The translations under genes and the position numbers were made by a program. From the NCBI GenBank assembly GCA_023055355.1, contig JALJCS010000002.1, positions 77,395,001 to 77,459,000 of the forward strand: a stretch of DNA of 64,000 nt. The letters are read 5' to 3'. The notes beneath the pieces are model-generated. The model did no database searches. It was given only the letters and a program-made list of their open reading frames with translations, and was not told where the DNA came from. Origin of the DNA: Agelaius tricolor (Eukaryota > Chordata > Aves > Passeriformes > Icteridae). Below, one piece after another: positions 1 to 11,271 of the stretch (positions are counted from its first letter, which is position 1; each line of letters opens with the position of its first letter).

Positions 1-2685
1 ACTGCCTCATATCTCTAATGGGGAGAAACATCACTTCCCACCTCACTTGGTATTTCAATGCAGCCAGTCACATTATAAAAAATATTGTATTGTCCTTCTG
101 TGAATGTGTACAAGAAATATAATGATTTACATACTCATGCAAAAGGACAGGGAAAAAAACCAAGAAAAATGTTCCAAAATCAAGGTGGAACTTCTGTGAT
201 ATAGATCCTTCCAAACCTATTACTAAATGTCTGTCATTTTCAGCATAATCAAGTAGTCAACTACAAAACCTGTTTTTCATCTTAAGTGTAGAATTTATAA
301 GATGTTCACCAAGAAACCTGAATGTAAATCTATTTGGTCAAAACAGACTTAGGGAAATTAATTTATTTTTGTGGTGTAGTGTCCTGGGGCTTTGCTTCAT
401 GGGTAAAAATAACCACAAGGCAAAACAACTTACAGTAGAAGCCAAGGTGAATTATAGTGGCCTATATTCAAGAAAACATTGCTGATTTCTGCAGAACATA
501 CTAACTCAAACTTTATCTGGTCAATCATAATAGGCCTGCAAAATGAGACTGAATACAGTAAAAGACAACTGGATACACAGTGTGAGGAATCTAAAAAAAG
601 TTTCTGTTTAGTCACAAATACACAGAATAAAATAAATTGGTGTATAGTCTTACCTCTCCCCTTGTCATGTTAAGTCCTGAAACCTCTGGAATTTAACAGT
701 GGTAGGAACTCCTGCCTTTGCTGACATTTATTTTTGGTAATTGCAATACTAATGAATTAAGCTTTTGGACATGTCCTCTACTCCCCAGAGCAATTATTTT
801 ATCCTTTCACAAACCCAGACTCAGCACAGTACACAAGCACAGTTTTCTATCTGGTTACTTCTGATGTGGGATGCAATTATTTATGGATGCATAACATGCT
901 TGTTTTATTGAAAAACTGAGCCTGAATATTTACATTACATGTTTCACTTTACCTTCACAAAATGCAGCATCACATAAGTTGTTAGATGTCTGAGCATATT
1001 GGTAATGTCAAACCATAAGTACTTTGAACAAAAGTTGGGAGGATATTTATTAGTTGAAACTACAGTGGAATAGGAAGTTACTAAGGACGACGCATAAGGA
1101 AAATGATGCTTTTAAAAAGCATTAACAAAGTGTAGTTTCTGTACATCAATGGTATTGTTGAAAATTTAGTTTTTAAGCCTAGCAAACCACACCATGAGTT
1201 CACCAGGTTAGCACAGAAAGGTGAAATTATTGGTACATGATATTGTGTAAGCAACATTCCATGCAAGGCCAGTAGTTTGAAGACAGACATGTACTGAAGG
1301 TTCATTCCTGCAATACGTAAAATCCCAAGGTCTTCCCATCACTGCTAATATTCAGCCTCGTGCACAAAAAGACTTTGCACTGGAAGTCTTTTCACAGACA
1401 AGCCAATGGGAAGTCACCTATCCAAGAAGGGAAAAAGAATATAGTGAAAAATTACATAGGTAGCTAAGGAAAATACTTAGCTTGGCATCTGACATGTCAT
1501 TTTTCAGATTCAGATACCCTCAGTTCCGATACCCAGCTGCTTGTCATTACTCACTTCCTGGTTTTTCAGAATTGCTCTTGTGGTCAGTTAACTAAGGAGT
1601 CTGAATTCTCTACAGCTAGTTACTATCAAAGTCAGGTTTATTAGCCTAATTTCTTTAAAATATTAGATCTTTGTGAACCTAGTTAATTCTGATTAACTAG
1701 ACTCAATCACAAAAACAGAGATGGGAAGTCCTGTGTGTCCAATCTAGCCAACCATCTGGATTAGGACCAGCTGTGAGAAACAAGCAGCTAACAGCCTAAT
1801 TCTTGAGAGCAGTTTTTTTGCAGATGATGCACTGAAGAATATATAGCTGTGCTTGCCACCAGCATATCATTGAATTTGATATGATGTTATAACTGCTAAT
1901 TTCCTTTCTAAGGTGGGTGTGGTATTCAAAGAGCGTGGAAAAGATGCCCACTACAAAGCTTATCTTAAAACCTCTCTGTGTAAGTGGAGAAAAAGAGGTA
2001 CTTTGCAACGCAGTTCTTCCTCATCTGCAATCTAACATGGGTAAGATTAATCTCATTCTAAAAGTTTTGTCATTTCTTAAGGAGAAGGCCTGACTTGTAG
2101 AAACAGATGTAGATACCTATGTTGGAGATCTCTAAAGATAGAAGGACTGATCCTAACCTGTGTCTTGTTATGTATAAGCCCCATGAAAAGCTGAATTTAC
2201 AGTACTTCTGTAAGACCGGTCAACACTAACACATTATATCAACTACCATGGGGGTTTTTTTCCTCTTTCATTTTACTTTCATTTTATTTTTCTCTTTCCC
2301 TTATTCTCTCTCTCCATTTTAATAACTGCATTTTTATATTATGTAGAAGTCCTAAGTAGTTCTGGGAATGGAGATTTGGACCTCAAAGGTACTTGTACGC
2401 ATACAAGCCACAGTCTACCTGAGATCATAGCCAGGGAAGTCCCAATTACTAGAATGCATGGATTCAAGGAGTCTTCTTGCCAGTTGATCATTCTAAACAC
2501 ATAGCTAAGGTTTTAGGACTCCTCACTTCCCTCTGAAGGAAACTCAAAATTCTTTACACAATGCTAACTGTCATCAGGAAGAGAAAAAGCAAGAACTTTT
2601 AAAATACAATATTTTTATTTTCTTGATGCTCAGTAGCTGACTTGCAATACAATAAATTTCTGTAAAAAAATGAAACATGAAGGCG
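1..2685. other. Single-copy-looking left flank, no gene recognised
   Basis: This AT-rich, CpG-poor sequence shares no visible similarity with the array to its right. The open frames here are short (about 60-75 codons), have no recognisable motifs, and are what chance gives in AT-rich DNA. I looked for LINE, SINE, LTR, tRNA and telomeric motifs and recognised none by eye, though an old degraded element could be missed. The only local structure is a pyrimidine-rich tract near 2255-2320. It serves as the unique anchor for placing the array on a chromosome. Confidence 0.7.
2255..2320. repeat. Pyrimidine-rich low-complexity tract
   Basis: The + strand here is almost all T and C with a few A. It contains an 11-bp direct duplication (ctttcatttta at 2265-2275 and 2276-2286). 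It is the opposite strand bias from the purine-rich array that begins about 370 bp later. No function can be assigned. Confidence 0.7.
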
Positions 2686-2871
2686 TATCTTTCTGAAGGG
2701 AAAAGGAACGTTGTGAACCTGAAAACAAAGGTGTGCAAAGACTCGGGAAAGGAGATAGGATCAAATGAAATGCAAGTCAAAAAAGCAGCAAAAAATTCCC
2801 CACAAAATGGGGACTTGTAGTGTCTTCGAGAAATGGTCTGTGAGGAAACAAGCTGCATTGCAAAGGACCAA
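2686..2871 (+). repeat. Degenerate array edge: right part of an A subunit
   Basis: Similarity to the array starts inside what is elsewhere the right arm of the A hairpin and runs through the end of A. The best-kept stretches are tcgggaaaggagatagg and the segment around gtctgtgaggaaa. The left hairpin arm and everything upstream of it are absent, so this copy cannot fold. It keeps ggatcaaatg near 2758, a state otherwise seen only in the units at 4751 and 12070, where most units have ggatccaatg. Confidence 0.85.
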
Positions 2872-3231
2872 AAGGTGCCAAAACTAAGATCACACACATT
2901 GCAAAAGCTGGGGAAAAAGTCAAGGAGGAAGACACAACTTGGGGGAGAAGATGTATTAGACATGGCATGGATGCTTAAAAATGATAAAAAAAAAAATACA
3001 GGAATCTTTCCATTATGACAGTGAAAGAAGGCACATGAACACAGGCGTGCACAAATTGCTCCCCGCTGAAGGCTAAAAGAGAAAAGAAGGACTTACACAC
3101 AGGCTGGAATGGAGATATCATCAAAGGAATTGCAATTGGAGGAGAAAAAAAAGAAAAGTGGGAAATTTGGGCAATTTAGTGACTAGAAGAAAATGGACCG
3201 GGATTATATCAGAGCAGTGCAAAAAACCAAA
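2872..3231 (+). repeat. Diverged 360-bp edge monomer, A-like start without hairpin insertion
   Basis: It opens with ggtgccaaaactaag and shares gacatggcatggatgctt with A subunits, but it continues into the B/C-type ending (ctgaaggctaaaagag, then aattgcaatt) with no hairpin. It is 360 bp, the B/C length. Either it keeps the state of A before the roughly 90-bp insertion, or it is an A/C recombinant. It is clearly more diverged than interior copies. Confidence 0.8.
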
Positions 3232-3948
3232 AGATGCCAAAATTAAGCCCACAGATGTTGCAAAAGCCGGGGAAAATGTCAAGGAAGAAGAGAAATCTTG
3301 GAGAGGAAGATATGAGGGACATGGTATGAACACTTGAAAAAATCTAAAATCAAAAAAAAAAAAATCTCCCCCATATGCCAGTAAGTGCAGGCACATGTGC
3401 AAAGCTTGCCCAAATTGATCCCCGCTGAAGGCTAAAAGAGAAAAGAAGGACTTACAAACAGGCTGGAACGGAGATATCATCAAAGGAATTGCAATTGGAG
3501 GAGAAAAAAAAGAAAAGTGGGAAATTTGGGCAATTTAGTGACTAGAAGGAAACGGACCAGGATTATATCCGAGCGGTGCAAAAAACCAAAAGATGCCAAA
3601 TTTAAGCCCACAGATGTTGCAGAAGCCGGGGAAAATGTCAAGGAAGAAGAGAAATCTTGGAGAGGAAGATATGAGGGACATGGTATGAACACTTGAAAAA
3701 ATCTAAAATCAAAAAAAAAAAAATCTTCCCCATATGCCAGTAAGTGCAGGCACATGTGCAAAGCTTGCCCAAATTGATCCCCGCTGAAGGCTAAAAGAGA
3801 AAAGAAGGACTTACAAACAGGCTGGAACGGAGATATCATCAAAGGAATTGCCATTGGAGGAGAAAAAAAAGAAAAGTGGGAAATTTGGGCAATTTAGTGA
3901 CTAGAAGAAAACGGACCAGGATTATATCAGAGCAGTGCAAAAAACAAA
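3232..3948 (+). repeat. Two tandem C-type monomers (3232-3590, 3591-3948)
   Basis: Two C monomers of 359 and 358 bp follow each other before the first A. The first has the private variant aaaatctcccccatatgcc. The second has gattatatccgagcggtgc, and ends with a single-base loss (aaaacaaaagatgcc). All three markers recur at 10555-11271, showing that this pair belongs to the 7.3-kb block. Confidence 0.9.
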
Positions 3949-4750
3949 AGATGCCAAAACTAAGCTCACAGACCTTGCAAAAGCTGGGGAAAAAGTCAAG
4001 AAGGAAGAGACAACTTGGAGGGGAAGATTTAAAAGACATGGCATGGATGCTTCAAAAGAAGAAAAAAAAAAAGAAAAAAATCTTCCCCAAAGTCCAAGCC
4101 ATCAAAAGGCATGGCATGTCATCAAGTGCAGGGACATGCACCAAAGATTCCTCTCTTGGTCCCCATTGAAATCGCAAGATTCCGTTTCCCTTCCCGAAAG
4201 GAAATTTCATTTCCTTTCGGGAAGGAAACGGAATCTTGCGACCCTGGAAAGAAAGGCTTCCAAAGCCTCGGGAAAGGAGATAGGATCCAATGAAATGCGA
4301 GTGAAAAAAGAGGCAAAAAAGCCAGAAAATGGGGACTTGTCGTGTCTTCCAGAAATGGTCTGTGAGGAAAAGAGCTGCATTGCAAAGCACCAAAAGATGC
4401 CAAAAGTAAGCTCAGAGATGTTGCAAAAGCTGGGGAAAAAGTCAAGGAGGAAGACACAACTTGGGAAAATATGGGGGACATGGTATGAACACTTGAAAAT
4501 ATCTAAAATCAAAAAAAAAAAAAATCTTCCCCATATGCCAGTAAGTGCAGGCACATGTGCAAAGCTTGCCCAAATTGATCCCCGCTGAAGGCTAAAAGAG
4601 AAAAGAAGGACTTAGAAACAGGCTGGAACGGAGATATCATCAAAAGAATTGCAATTGGAGGAGAAAAAAAAGAAAAGTGGGAAATTTGGGCAATTTAGTG
4701 ACTAGAAGAAAATGGACCGGGATTATATCAGAGCAGTGCAAAAAACCAAA
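3949..4750 (+). repeat. AB unit lacking C (802 bp)
   Basis: A occupies 3949-4394 and B 4395-4750. The next A begins immediately with the normal actaagctcacag start, so the junction that removed C is seamless and differs from the hybrid junctions seen at 23316 and later. Confidence 0.9.
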
Positions 4751-5196
4751 AGATGCCAAAACTAAGCTCACAGACCTTGCAAAAGCTGGGGAAAAAGTCA
4801 AGAAGGAAGAGACAACTTGGAGGGGAAGATTTAAAAGACATGGCATGGATGCTTCAAAAGAAAAAAAAAAAAAAGGAAAAAATCTTTCCCAAAGTCCAAG
4901 CCATCAAAAGGCATGGCATGTCATCAAGTGCAGGGACATGCACCAAAGATTCCTCTCTTGGTCGCCATTGAAATCGCAAGATTCCGTTTCCCTTCCCGAA
5001 AGGAAATTTCATTTCCTTTCGGGAAGGAAACGGAATCTTGCGACCCTGGAAAGAAAGGCTTCCAAAGCCTCGGGAAAGGAGATAGGATCAAATGAAATGC
5101 GAGTGAAAAAAGAGGAAAAAAACCCAGAAAATGGGGACTTGTCGTGTCTTCCAGAAAAGGTCTGTGAGGAAAAGAGCTGCATTGCAAAGCACCAAA
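4751..5196 (+). repeat. Subunit A, representative copy (446 bp)
   Basis: The first half aligns with B and C (ttgcaaaagctggggaaa, then a poly(A) tract and a tcttcccc/tctttccc motif, then aagtgcagg). An extra segment of about 90 bp holding the hairpin is then inserted relative to B. The last 130 bp align again with the ends of B and C (ggagata, then accaaaagatgcc). Ten CpG sites fall within about 200 bp around the hairpin, against about three in the whole of B. This copy has ggatcaaatg where most A subunits have a BamHI site. Confidence 0.93.
4975..5042. repeat. Canonical A-subunit hairpin (33/32-bp arms, 3-nt loop)
   Basis: The left arm is 4975-5007 and the right arm is 5011-5042, separated by ttc. 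The arms are exact reverse complements except for one extra C in the left arm (tttcccttcccg against cgggaaggaaa). The outer ends are cgcaagattccg and cggaatcttgcg. Nearly every A subunit carries this structure 224 bp after its start, for example at 4173-4240. Copies in the units at 8234, 15551, 17872, 47770, 54374, 56694, 59013 and 61332 have one arm mismatch (cccgtaagg). No terminator or mobile-element role is indicated. Confidence 0.95.
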
Positions 5197-5552
5197 AGAT
5201 GCCAAAAGTAAGCTCAGAGATGTTGCAAAAGCTGGGGAAAAAGTCAAGGAGGAAGACACAACTTGGGAAAATATGGGGTCACATGGTATGAACACTTGAA
5301 AGTATCTAATATAAAAAAAAAAAAAATCTTCCCCATATGCCAGTAAGTGCAGGCACATGAGCAAAGCTTGCCCAAATTGATCCCTGCTGAAGGCTAAAAG
5401 AGAAAAGAAGGACTTACAAACAGGCTGGAACGGAGATATCATCAAAGGAATTGCAATTGGAGGAGAAAAAAAAGAAAAGTGGGAAATTTGGGCAATTTAG
5501 TGACTAGAAGAAAATGGACCGGGATTATATCAGAGCAGCGCAAAAAACCAAA
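5197..5552 (+). repeat. Subunit B, representative copy (356 bp)
   Basis: It starts agatgccaaaagtaagctc and has the diagnostic gggtcacatggtatg (or gggggacatgg in some copies). A 14-base A run lies at 5313-5326 and a second A-rich run at 5466-5473. It contains HindIII (aagctt) and EcoRV (gatatc) sites and a 10-bp palindrome, aattgcaatt. It has no hairpin insertion. Confidence 0.93.
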
Positions 5553-5912
5553 AGATGCCAAAATTAAGCCCACAGATGTTGCAGAAGCCAGGGAAAATGT
5601 CAAGGAAGAAGAGAAATCTTGGAGAGGAAGATATGAGGGACATGGTATGAACACTTGAAAAAATCTAAAATCAAAAAAAAAAAAAATCTTCCCCATATGC
5701 CAGTAAGTGCAGGCACATGTGCAAAGCTTGCAGAAATTCATCCCCGCTGAAGGCTAAAAGAGAAAAGAAGGACTTAGAAACAGGCTGGAACGGAGATATC
5801 ATCAAAGGAATTGCAATTGGAGGAGAAAAAAAAGAAAAGTGGGAAATTTGGGCAATTTAGTGACTAGAAGAAAATGGACCGGGATTATATCAGAGCAGTG
5901 CAAAAAACCAAA
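5553..5912 (+). repeat. Subunit C, representative copy (360 bp)
   Basis: It starts agatgccaaaattaagccc (or aaatttaagccc) and has the diagnostic gaagagaaatcttggag. C subunits fall into two classes by the stretch after the HindIII site: cagaaattcatcc (this copy) and cccaaattgatcc. The two classes alternate through the left third of the array. C is the only subunit seen lost or multiplied. Confidence 0.93.
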
Positions 5913-8900
5913 AGATGCCAAAACTAAGCTCACAGACCTTGCAAAAGCTGGGGAAAAAGTCAAGAAGGAAGAGACAACTTGGAGGGGAAGATTTAAAAGA
6001 CATGGCATGGATGCTTCAAAAGAAGAAAAAAAAAAAGGAAAAAATCTTCCCCAAAGTCCAAGCCATCAAAAGGCATGGCATGTCATCAAGTGCAGGGACA
6101 TGCACCAAAGATTCCTCTCTTGGTCCCCATTGAAATCGCAAGATTCCGTTTCCCTTCCCGAAAGGAAATTTCATTTCCTTTCGGGAAGGAAACGGAATCT
6201 TGCGACCCTGGAAAGAAAGGCTTCCAAAGCCTCGGGAAAGGAGATAGGATCCAATGAAATGCGAGTGAAAAAAGCGGCAAAAAAGGCAGAAAATTGGGAC
6301 TTGTCGTGTCTTCCAGAAATGGTCTGTGAGGAAAAGAGCTGCATTGCAAAGCACCAAAAGATGCCAAAAGTAAGCTCAGAGATGTTGCAAAAGCTGGGGA
6401 AAAAGTCAAGGAGGAAGACACAACTTGGGAAAATATGGGGTCACATGGTATGAACACTTGAAAGTATCTAATATAAAAAAAAAAAAAATCTTCCCCATAT
6501 GCCAGTAAGTGCAGGCACATGAGCAAAGCTTGCCCAAATTGATCCCTGCTGAAGGCTAAAAGAGAAAAGAAGGACTTAGAAACAGGCTGGAACGGAGATA
6601 TCATCAAAGGAATTGCAATTGGAGGAGAAAAAAAAGAAAAGTGGGAAATTTGGGCAATTTAGTGACTAGAAGAAAATGGACCGGGATTATATCAGAGCAG
6701 TGCAAAAAACCAAAAGATGCCAAATTTAAGCCCACAGATGTTGCAAAAGCCAGGGAAAATGTCAAGGAAAAAGAGAAATCTTGGAGAGGAAGATATGAGG
6801 GACATGGTATGAACACTTGAAAAAATCTAAAATCAAAAAAAAAAAATCTTCCCCATATGCCAGTAAGTGCAGGCACATGTGCAAAGCTTGCCCAAATTGA
6901 TCCCCGCTGAAGGCTAAAAGAGAAAAGAAGGACTTACAAACAGGCTGGAACGGAGATATCATCAAAGGAATTGCAATTGGAGGAGAAAAAAAAGAAAAGT
7001 GGGAAATTTGGGCAATTTAGTGACTAGAAGAAAATGGACCGGGATTATATCAGAGCAGTGCAAAAAACCAAAAGATGCCAAAACTAAGCTCACAGACCTT
7101 GCAAAAGCTGGGGAAAAAGTCAAGAAGGAAGAGACAACTTGGAGGGGAAGATTTAAAAGACATGGCATGGATGCTTCAAAAGAAGAAAAAAAAAAAGAAA
7201 AAAATCTTCCCCAAAGTCCAAGCCATCAAAAGGCATGGCATGTCATCAAGTGCAGGGACATGCACCAAAGATTCCTCTCTTGGTCGCCATTGAAATCGCA
7301 AGATTCCGTTTCCCTTCCCGAAAGGAAATTTCATTTCCTTTCGGGAAGGAAACGGAATCTTGCGACCCTGGAAAGAAAGGCTTCCAAAGCCTCGGGAAAG
7401 GAGATAGGATCCAATGAAATGCGAGTGAAAAAAGAGGCAAAAAAGCCAGAAAATGGGGACTTGTCGTGTCTTCCAGAAAAGGTCTGTGAGGAAAAGAGCT
7501 GCATTGCAAAGCACCAAAAGATGCCAAAAGTAAGCTCAGAGATGTTGCAAAAGCTGGGGAAAAAGTCAAGGAGGAAGACACAACTTGGGAAAATATGGGG
7601 TCACATGGTATGAACACTTGAAAGTATCTAATATATAAAAAAAAAAAATCTTCCCCATATGCCAGTAAGTGCAGGCACATGAGCAAAGCTTGCCCAAATT
7701 GATCCCTGCTGAAGGCTAAAAGAGAAAAGAAGGACTTACAAACAGGCTGGAACGGAGATATCATCAAAGGAATTGCAATTGGAGGAGAAAAAAAAGAAAA
7801 GTGGGAAATTTGGGCAATTTAGTGACTAGAAGAAAATGGACCGGGATTATATCAGAGCAGCGCAAAAAACCAAAAGATGCCAAATTTAAGCCCACAGATG
7901 TTGCAGAAGCCGGGGAAAATGTCAAGGAAGAAGAGAAATCTTGGAGAGGAAGATATGAGGGACATGGTATGAACACTTGAAAAAATCTAAAATAAAAAAA
8001 AAAAAAATCTTCCCCATATGCCAGTAAGTGCAGGCACATGTGCAAAGCTTGCAGAAATTCATCCCCGCTGAAGGCTAAAAGAGAAAAGAAGGACTTAGAA
8101 ACAGGCTGGAACGGAGATATCATCAAAGGAATTGCAATTGGAGGAGAAAAAAAAGAAAAGTGGGAAATTTGGGCAATTTAGTGACTAGAAGAAAATGGAC
8201 CGGGATTATATCAGAGCAGTGCAAAAAACCAAAAGATGCCAAAACTAAGCTCACAGACCTTGCAAAAGCTGGGGAAAAAGTCAAGAAGGAAGAGACAACT
8301 TGGAGGGGAAGATTTAAAAGACATGGCATGGATGCTTCAAAAGAAGAAAAAAAAAAAGGAAAAAATCTTCCCCAAAGTCCAAGCCATCAAAAGGCATGGC
8401 ATGTCATCAAGTGCAGGGACATGCACCAAAGATTCCTCTCTTGGTCCCCATTGAAATCGCAAGATTCCGTTTCCCTTCCCGTAAGGAAATTTCATTTCCT
8501 TTCGGGAAGGAAACGGAATCTTGCGACCCTGGAAAGAAAGGCTTCCAAAGCCTCGGGAAAGGAGATAGGATCCAATGAAATGCGAGTGAAAAAAGCGGCA
8601 AAAAAGCCAGAAAATGGGGACTTGTCGTGTCTTCCAGAAAAGGTCTGTGAGGAAAAGAGCTGCATTGCAAAGCACCAAAAGATGCCAAAAGTAAGCTCAG
8701 AGATGTTGCAAAAGCTGGGGAAAAAGTCAAGGAGGAAGACACAACTTGGGAAAATATGGGGTCACATGGTATGAACACTTGAAAGTATCTAATATATAAA
8801 AAAAAAAAATCTTCCCCATATGCCAGTAAGTGCAGGCACATGAGCAAAGCTTGCCCAAATTGATCCCTGCTGAAGGCTAAAAGAGAAAAGAAGGACTTAG

Positions 8901-10195
8901 AAACAGGCTGGAACGGAGATATCATCAAAGGAATTGCAATTGGAGGAGAAAAAAAAGAAAAGTGGGAAATTTGGGCAATTTAGTGACTAGAAGAAAATGG
9001 ACCGGGATTATATCAGAGCAGCGCAAAAAACCAAAAGATGCCAAAATTAAGCCCACAGATGTTGCAGAAGCCGGGGAAAATGTCAAGGAAGAAGAGAAAT
9101 CTTGGAGAGGAAGATATGAGGGACATGGTATGAACACTTGAAAAAATCTAAAATCAAAAAAAAAAAATCTTCCCCATATGCCAGTAAGTGCAGGCACATG
9201 TGCAAAGCTTGCCCAAATTGATCCCCGCTGAAGGCTAAAAGAGAAAAGAAGGACTTAGAAACAGGCTGGAACGGAGATATCATCAAAGGAATTGCAATTG
9301 GAGGAGAAAAAAAAGAAAAGTGGGAAATTTGGGCAATTTAGTGACTAGAAGAAAATGGACCGGGATTATATCCGAGCAGTGCAAAAAACCAAAAGATGCC
9401 AAAACTAAGCTCACAGACCTTGCAAAAGCTGGGGAAAAAGTCAAGAAGGAAGAGACAACTTGGAGGGGAAGATTTAAAAGACATGGCATGGATGCTTCAA
9501 AAGAAGAAAAAAAAAAAGAAAAAAATCTTCCCCAAAGTCCAAGCCATCAAAAGGCATGGCATGTCATCAAGTGCAGGGACATGCACCAAAGATTCCTCTC
9601 TTGGTCGCCATTGAAATCGCAAGATTCCGTTTCCCTTCCCGAAAGGAAATTTCATTTCCTTTCGGGAAGGAAACGGAATCTTGCGACCCTGGAAAGAAAG
9701 GCTTCCAAAGCCTCGGGAAAGGAGATAGGATCCAATGAAATGCGAGTGAAAAAAGAGGCAAAAAAGCCAGAAAATGGGGACTTGTCGTGTCTTCCAGAAA
9801 AGGTCTGTGAGGAAAAGAGCTGCATTGCAAAGCACCAAAAGATGCCAAAAGTAAGCTCAGAGATGTTGCAAAAGCTGGGGAAAAAGTCAAGGAGGAAGAC
9901 ACAACTTGGGAAAATATGGGGTCACATGGTATGAACACTTGAAAGTATCTAATATATAAAAAAAAAAAATCTTCCCCATATGCCAGTAAGTGCAGGCACA
10001 TGAGCAAAGCTTGCCCAAATTGATCCCTGCTGAAGGCTAAAAGAGAAAAGAAGGACTTAGAAACAGGCTGGAACGGAGATATCATCAAAGGAATTGCAAT
10101 TGGAGGAGAAAAAAAAGAAAAGTGGGAAATTTGGGCAATTTAGTGACTAGAAGAAAATGGACCGGGATTATATCAGAGCAGCGCAAAAAACCAAA

Positions 10196-11271
10196 AGATG
10201 CCAAATTTAAGCCCACAGATGTTGCAGAAGCCGGGGAAAATGTCAAGGAAGAAGAGAAATCTTGGAGAGGAAGATATGAGGGACATGGTATGAACACTTG
10301 AAAAACTCAAAAATAAAAAAAAAAAAAATCTTCCCCATATGCCAGTAAGTGCAGGCACATGTGCAAAGCTTGCAGAAATTCATCCCCGCTGAAGGCTAAA
10401 AGAGAAAAGAAGGACTTACAAACAGGCTGGAACGGAGATATCATCAAAGGAATTGCAATTGGAGGAGAAAAAAAAGAAAAGTGGGAAATTTGGGCAATTT
10501 AGTGACTAGAAGAAAATGGACCGGGATTATATCAGAGCAGTGCAAAAAACCAAAAGATGCCAAAATTAAGCCCACAGATGTTGCAAAAGCCGGGGAAAAT
10601 GTCAAGGAAGAAGAGAAATCTTGGAGAGGAAGATATGAGGGACATGGTATGAACACTTGAAAAAATCTAAAATCAAAAAAAAAAAAATCTCCCCCATATG
10701 CCAGTAAGTGCAGGCACATGTGCAAAGCTTGCCCAAATTGATCCCCGCTGAAGGCTAAAAGAGAAAAGAAGGACTTACAAACAGGCTGGAACGGAGATAT
10801 CATCAAAGGAATTGCAATTGGAGGAGAAAAAAAAGAAAAGTGGGAAATTTGGGCAATTTAGTGACTAGAAGAAAACGGACCAGGATTATATCCGAGCGGT
10901 GCAAAAAACCAAAAGATGCCAAATTTAAGCCCACAGATGTTGCAGAAGCCGGGGAAAATGTCAAGGAAGAAGAGAAATCTTGGAGAGGAAGATATGAGGG
11001 ACATGGTATGAACACTTGAAAAAATCTAAAATCAAAAAAAAAAAAATCTTCCCCATATGCCAGTAAGTGCAGGCACATGTGCAAAGCTTGCCCAAATTGA
11101 TCCCCGCTGAAGGCTAAAAGAGAAAAGAAGGACTTACAAACAGGCTGGAACGGAGATATCATCAAAGGAATTGCCATTGGAGGAGAAAAAAAAGAAAAGT
11201 GGGAAATTTGGGCAATTTAGTGACTAGAAGAAAACGGACCAGGATTATATCAGAGCAGTGCAAAAAACAAA
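10196..11271 (+). repeat. Triple C monomer run (10196, 10555, 10914)
   Basis: Three C monomers of 359, 359 and 358 bp lie in a row, making the unit at 9394 about 1.88 kb long. The second and third copies match the pair at 3232-3948, including the ctcccccatatgcc and tccgagcggtgc variants. The run therefore marks the seam between the two 7.3-kb block copies and need not be a local triplication. Confidence 0.9.

Larger units (their letters stand above)
3232..10554 (+). repeat. 7.3-kb higher-order block I, copy 1
   Basis: Order of subunits: C, C, AB, then five ABC trimers (starts 4751, 5913, 7073, 8234, 9394). It recurs 7323 bp to the right. Markers shared only with the second copy include aattgccattgg (about 3846), the missing C in aaaacaaaag (about 3941), the A-subunit variant aggcagaaaattgggac (about 6280), and tccgagcagtg in the C of the trimer before 9394. 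Hairpins in this copy have the canonical form, or the single gtaagg variant in the unit at 8234. Confidence 0.9.

Noticed and set aside
1..2685. Exons or degraded transposons in the flank
   Set aside because: Frames are short with no recognisable motifs, and I saw no LINE tail, LTR ends or terminal inverted repeats. Old elements may still be present but cannot be supported by reading.
2574..2963. 129-codon minus-strand frame at the array edge
   Set aside because: It runs across the boundary between unique flank and degenerate repeat and is the same type of low-complexity frame as in the array.
5011..5042. CENP-B box in the right hairpin arm (ttcg ... cgg)
   Set aside because: The distance between ttcg and cgg is 9 nt where the box needs 7, the central A is not in place, and the end is cgga rather than cggg.
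4975..5042. Rho-independent terminator or small inverted-repeat transposon
   Set aside because: There is no gene to terminate and no T-run after the stem. There is no internal sequence, and I could not show a target-site duplication around the inserted segment.
4677..5291. Protein-coding gene family from the repeated ~204-codon + strand frame
   Set aside because: Variation between units is mostly amino-acid-changing, the frame depends on poly(A) length, several overlapping frames are open in the same DNA, and there is no recognisable domain.
4924..5445. Membrane-like protein from the repeated ~173-codon minus-strand frame
   Set aside because: Its F/S/L/P-rich composition is the automatic complement of the purine-rich strand, and the frame mirrors the repeat structure with no independent support.
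5442..5470. Regulatory site at the aattgcaatt palindrome in B and C
   Set aside because: It is only 10 bp, is AT-rich, and has no promoter or gene next to it. Its recurrence is explained by the tandem repeat.
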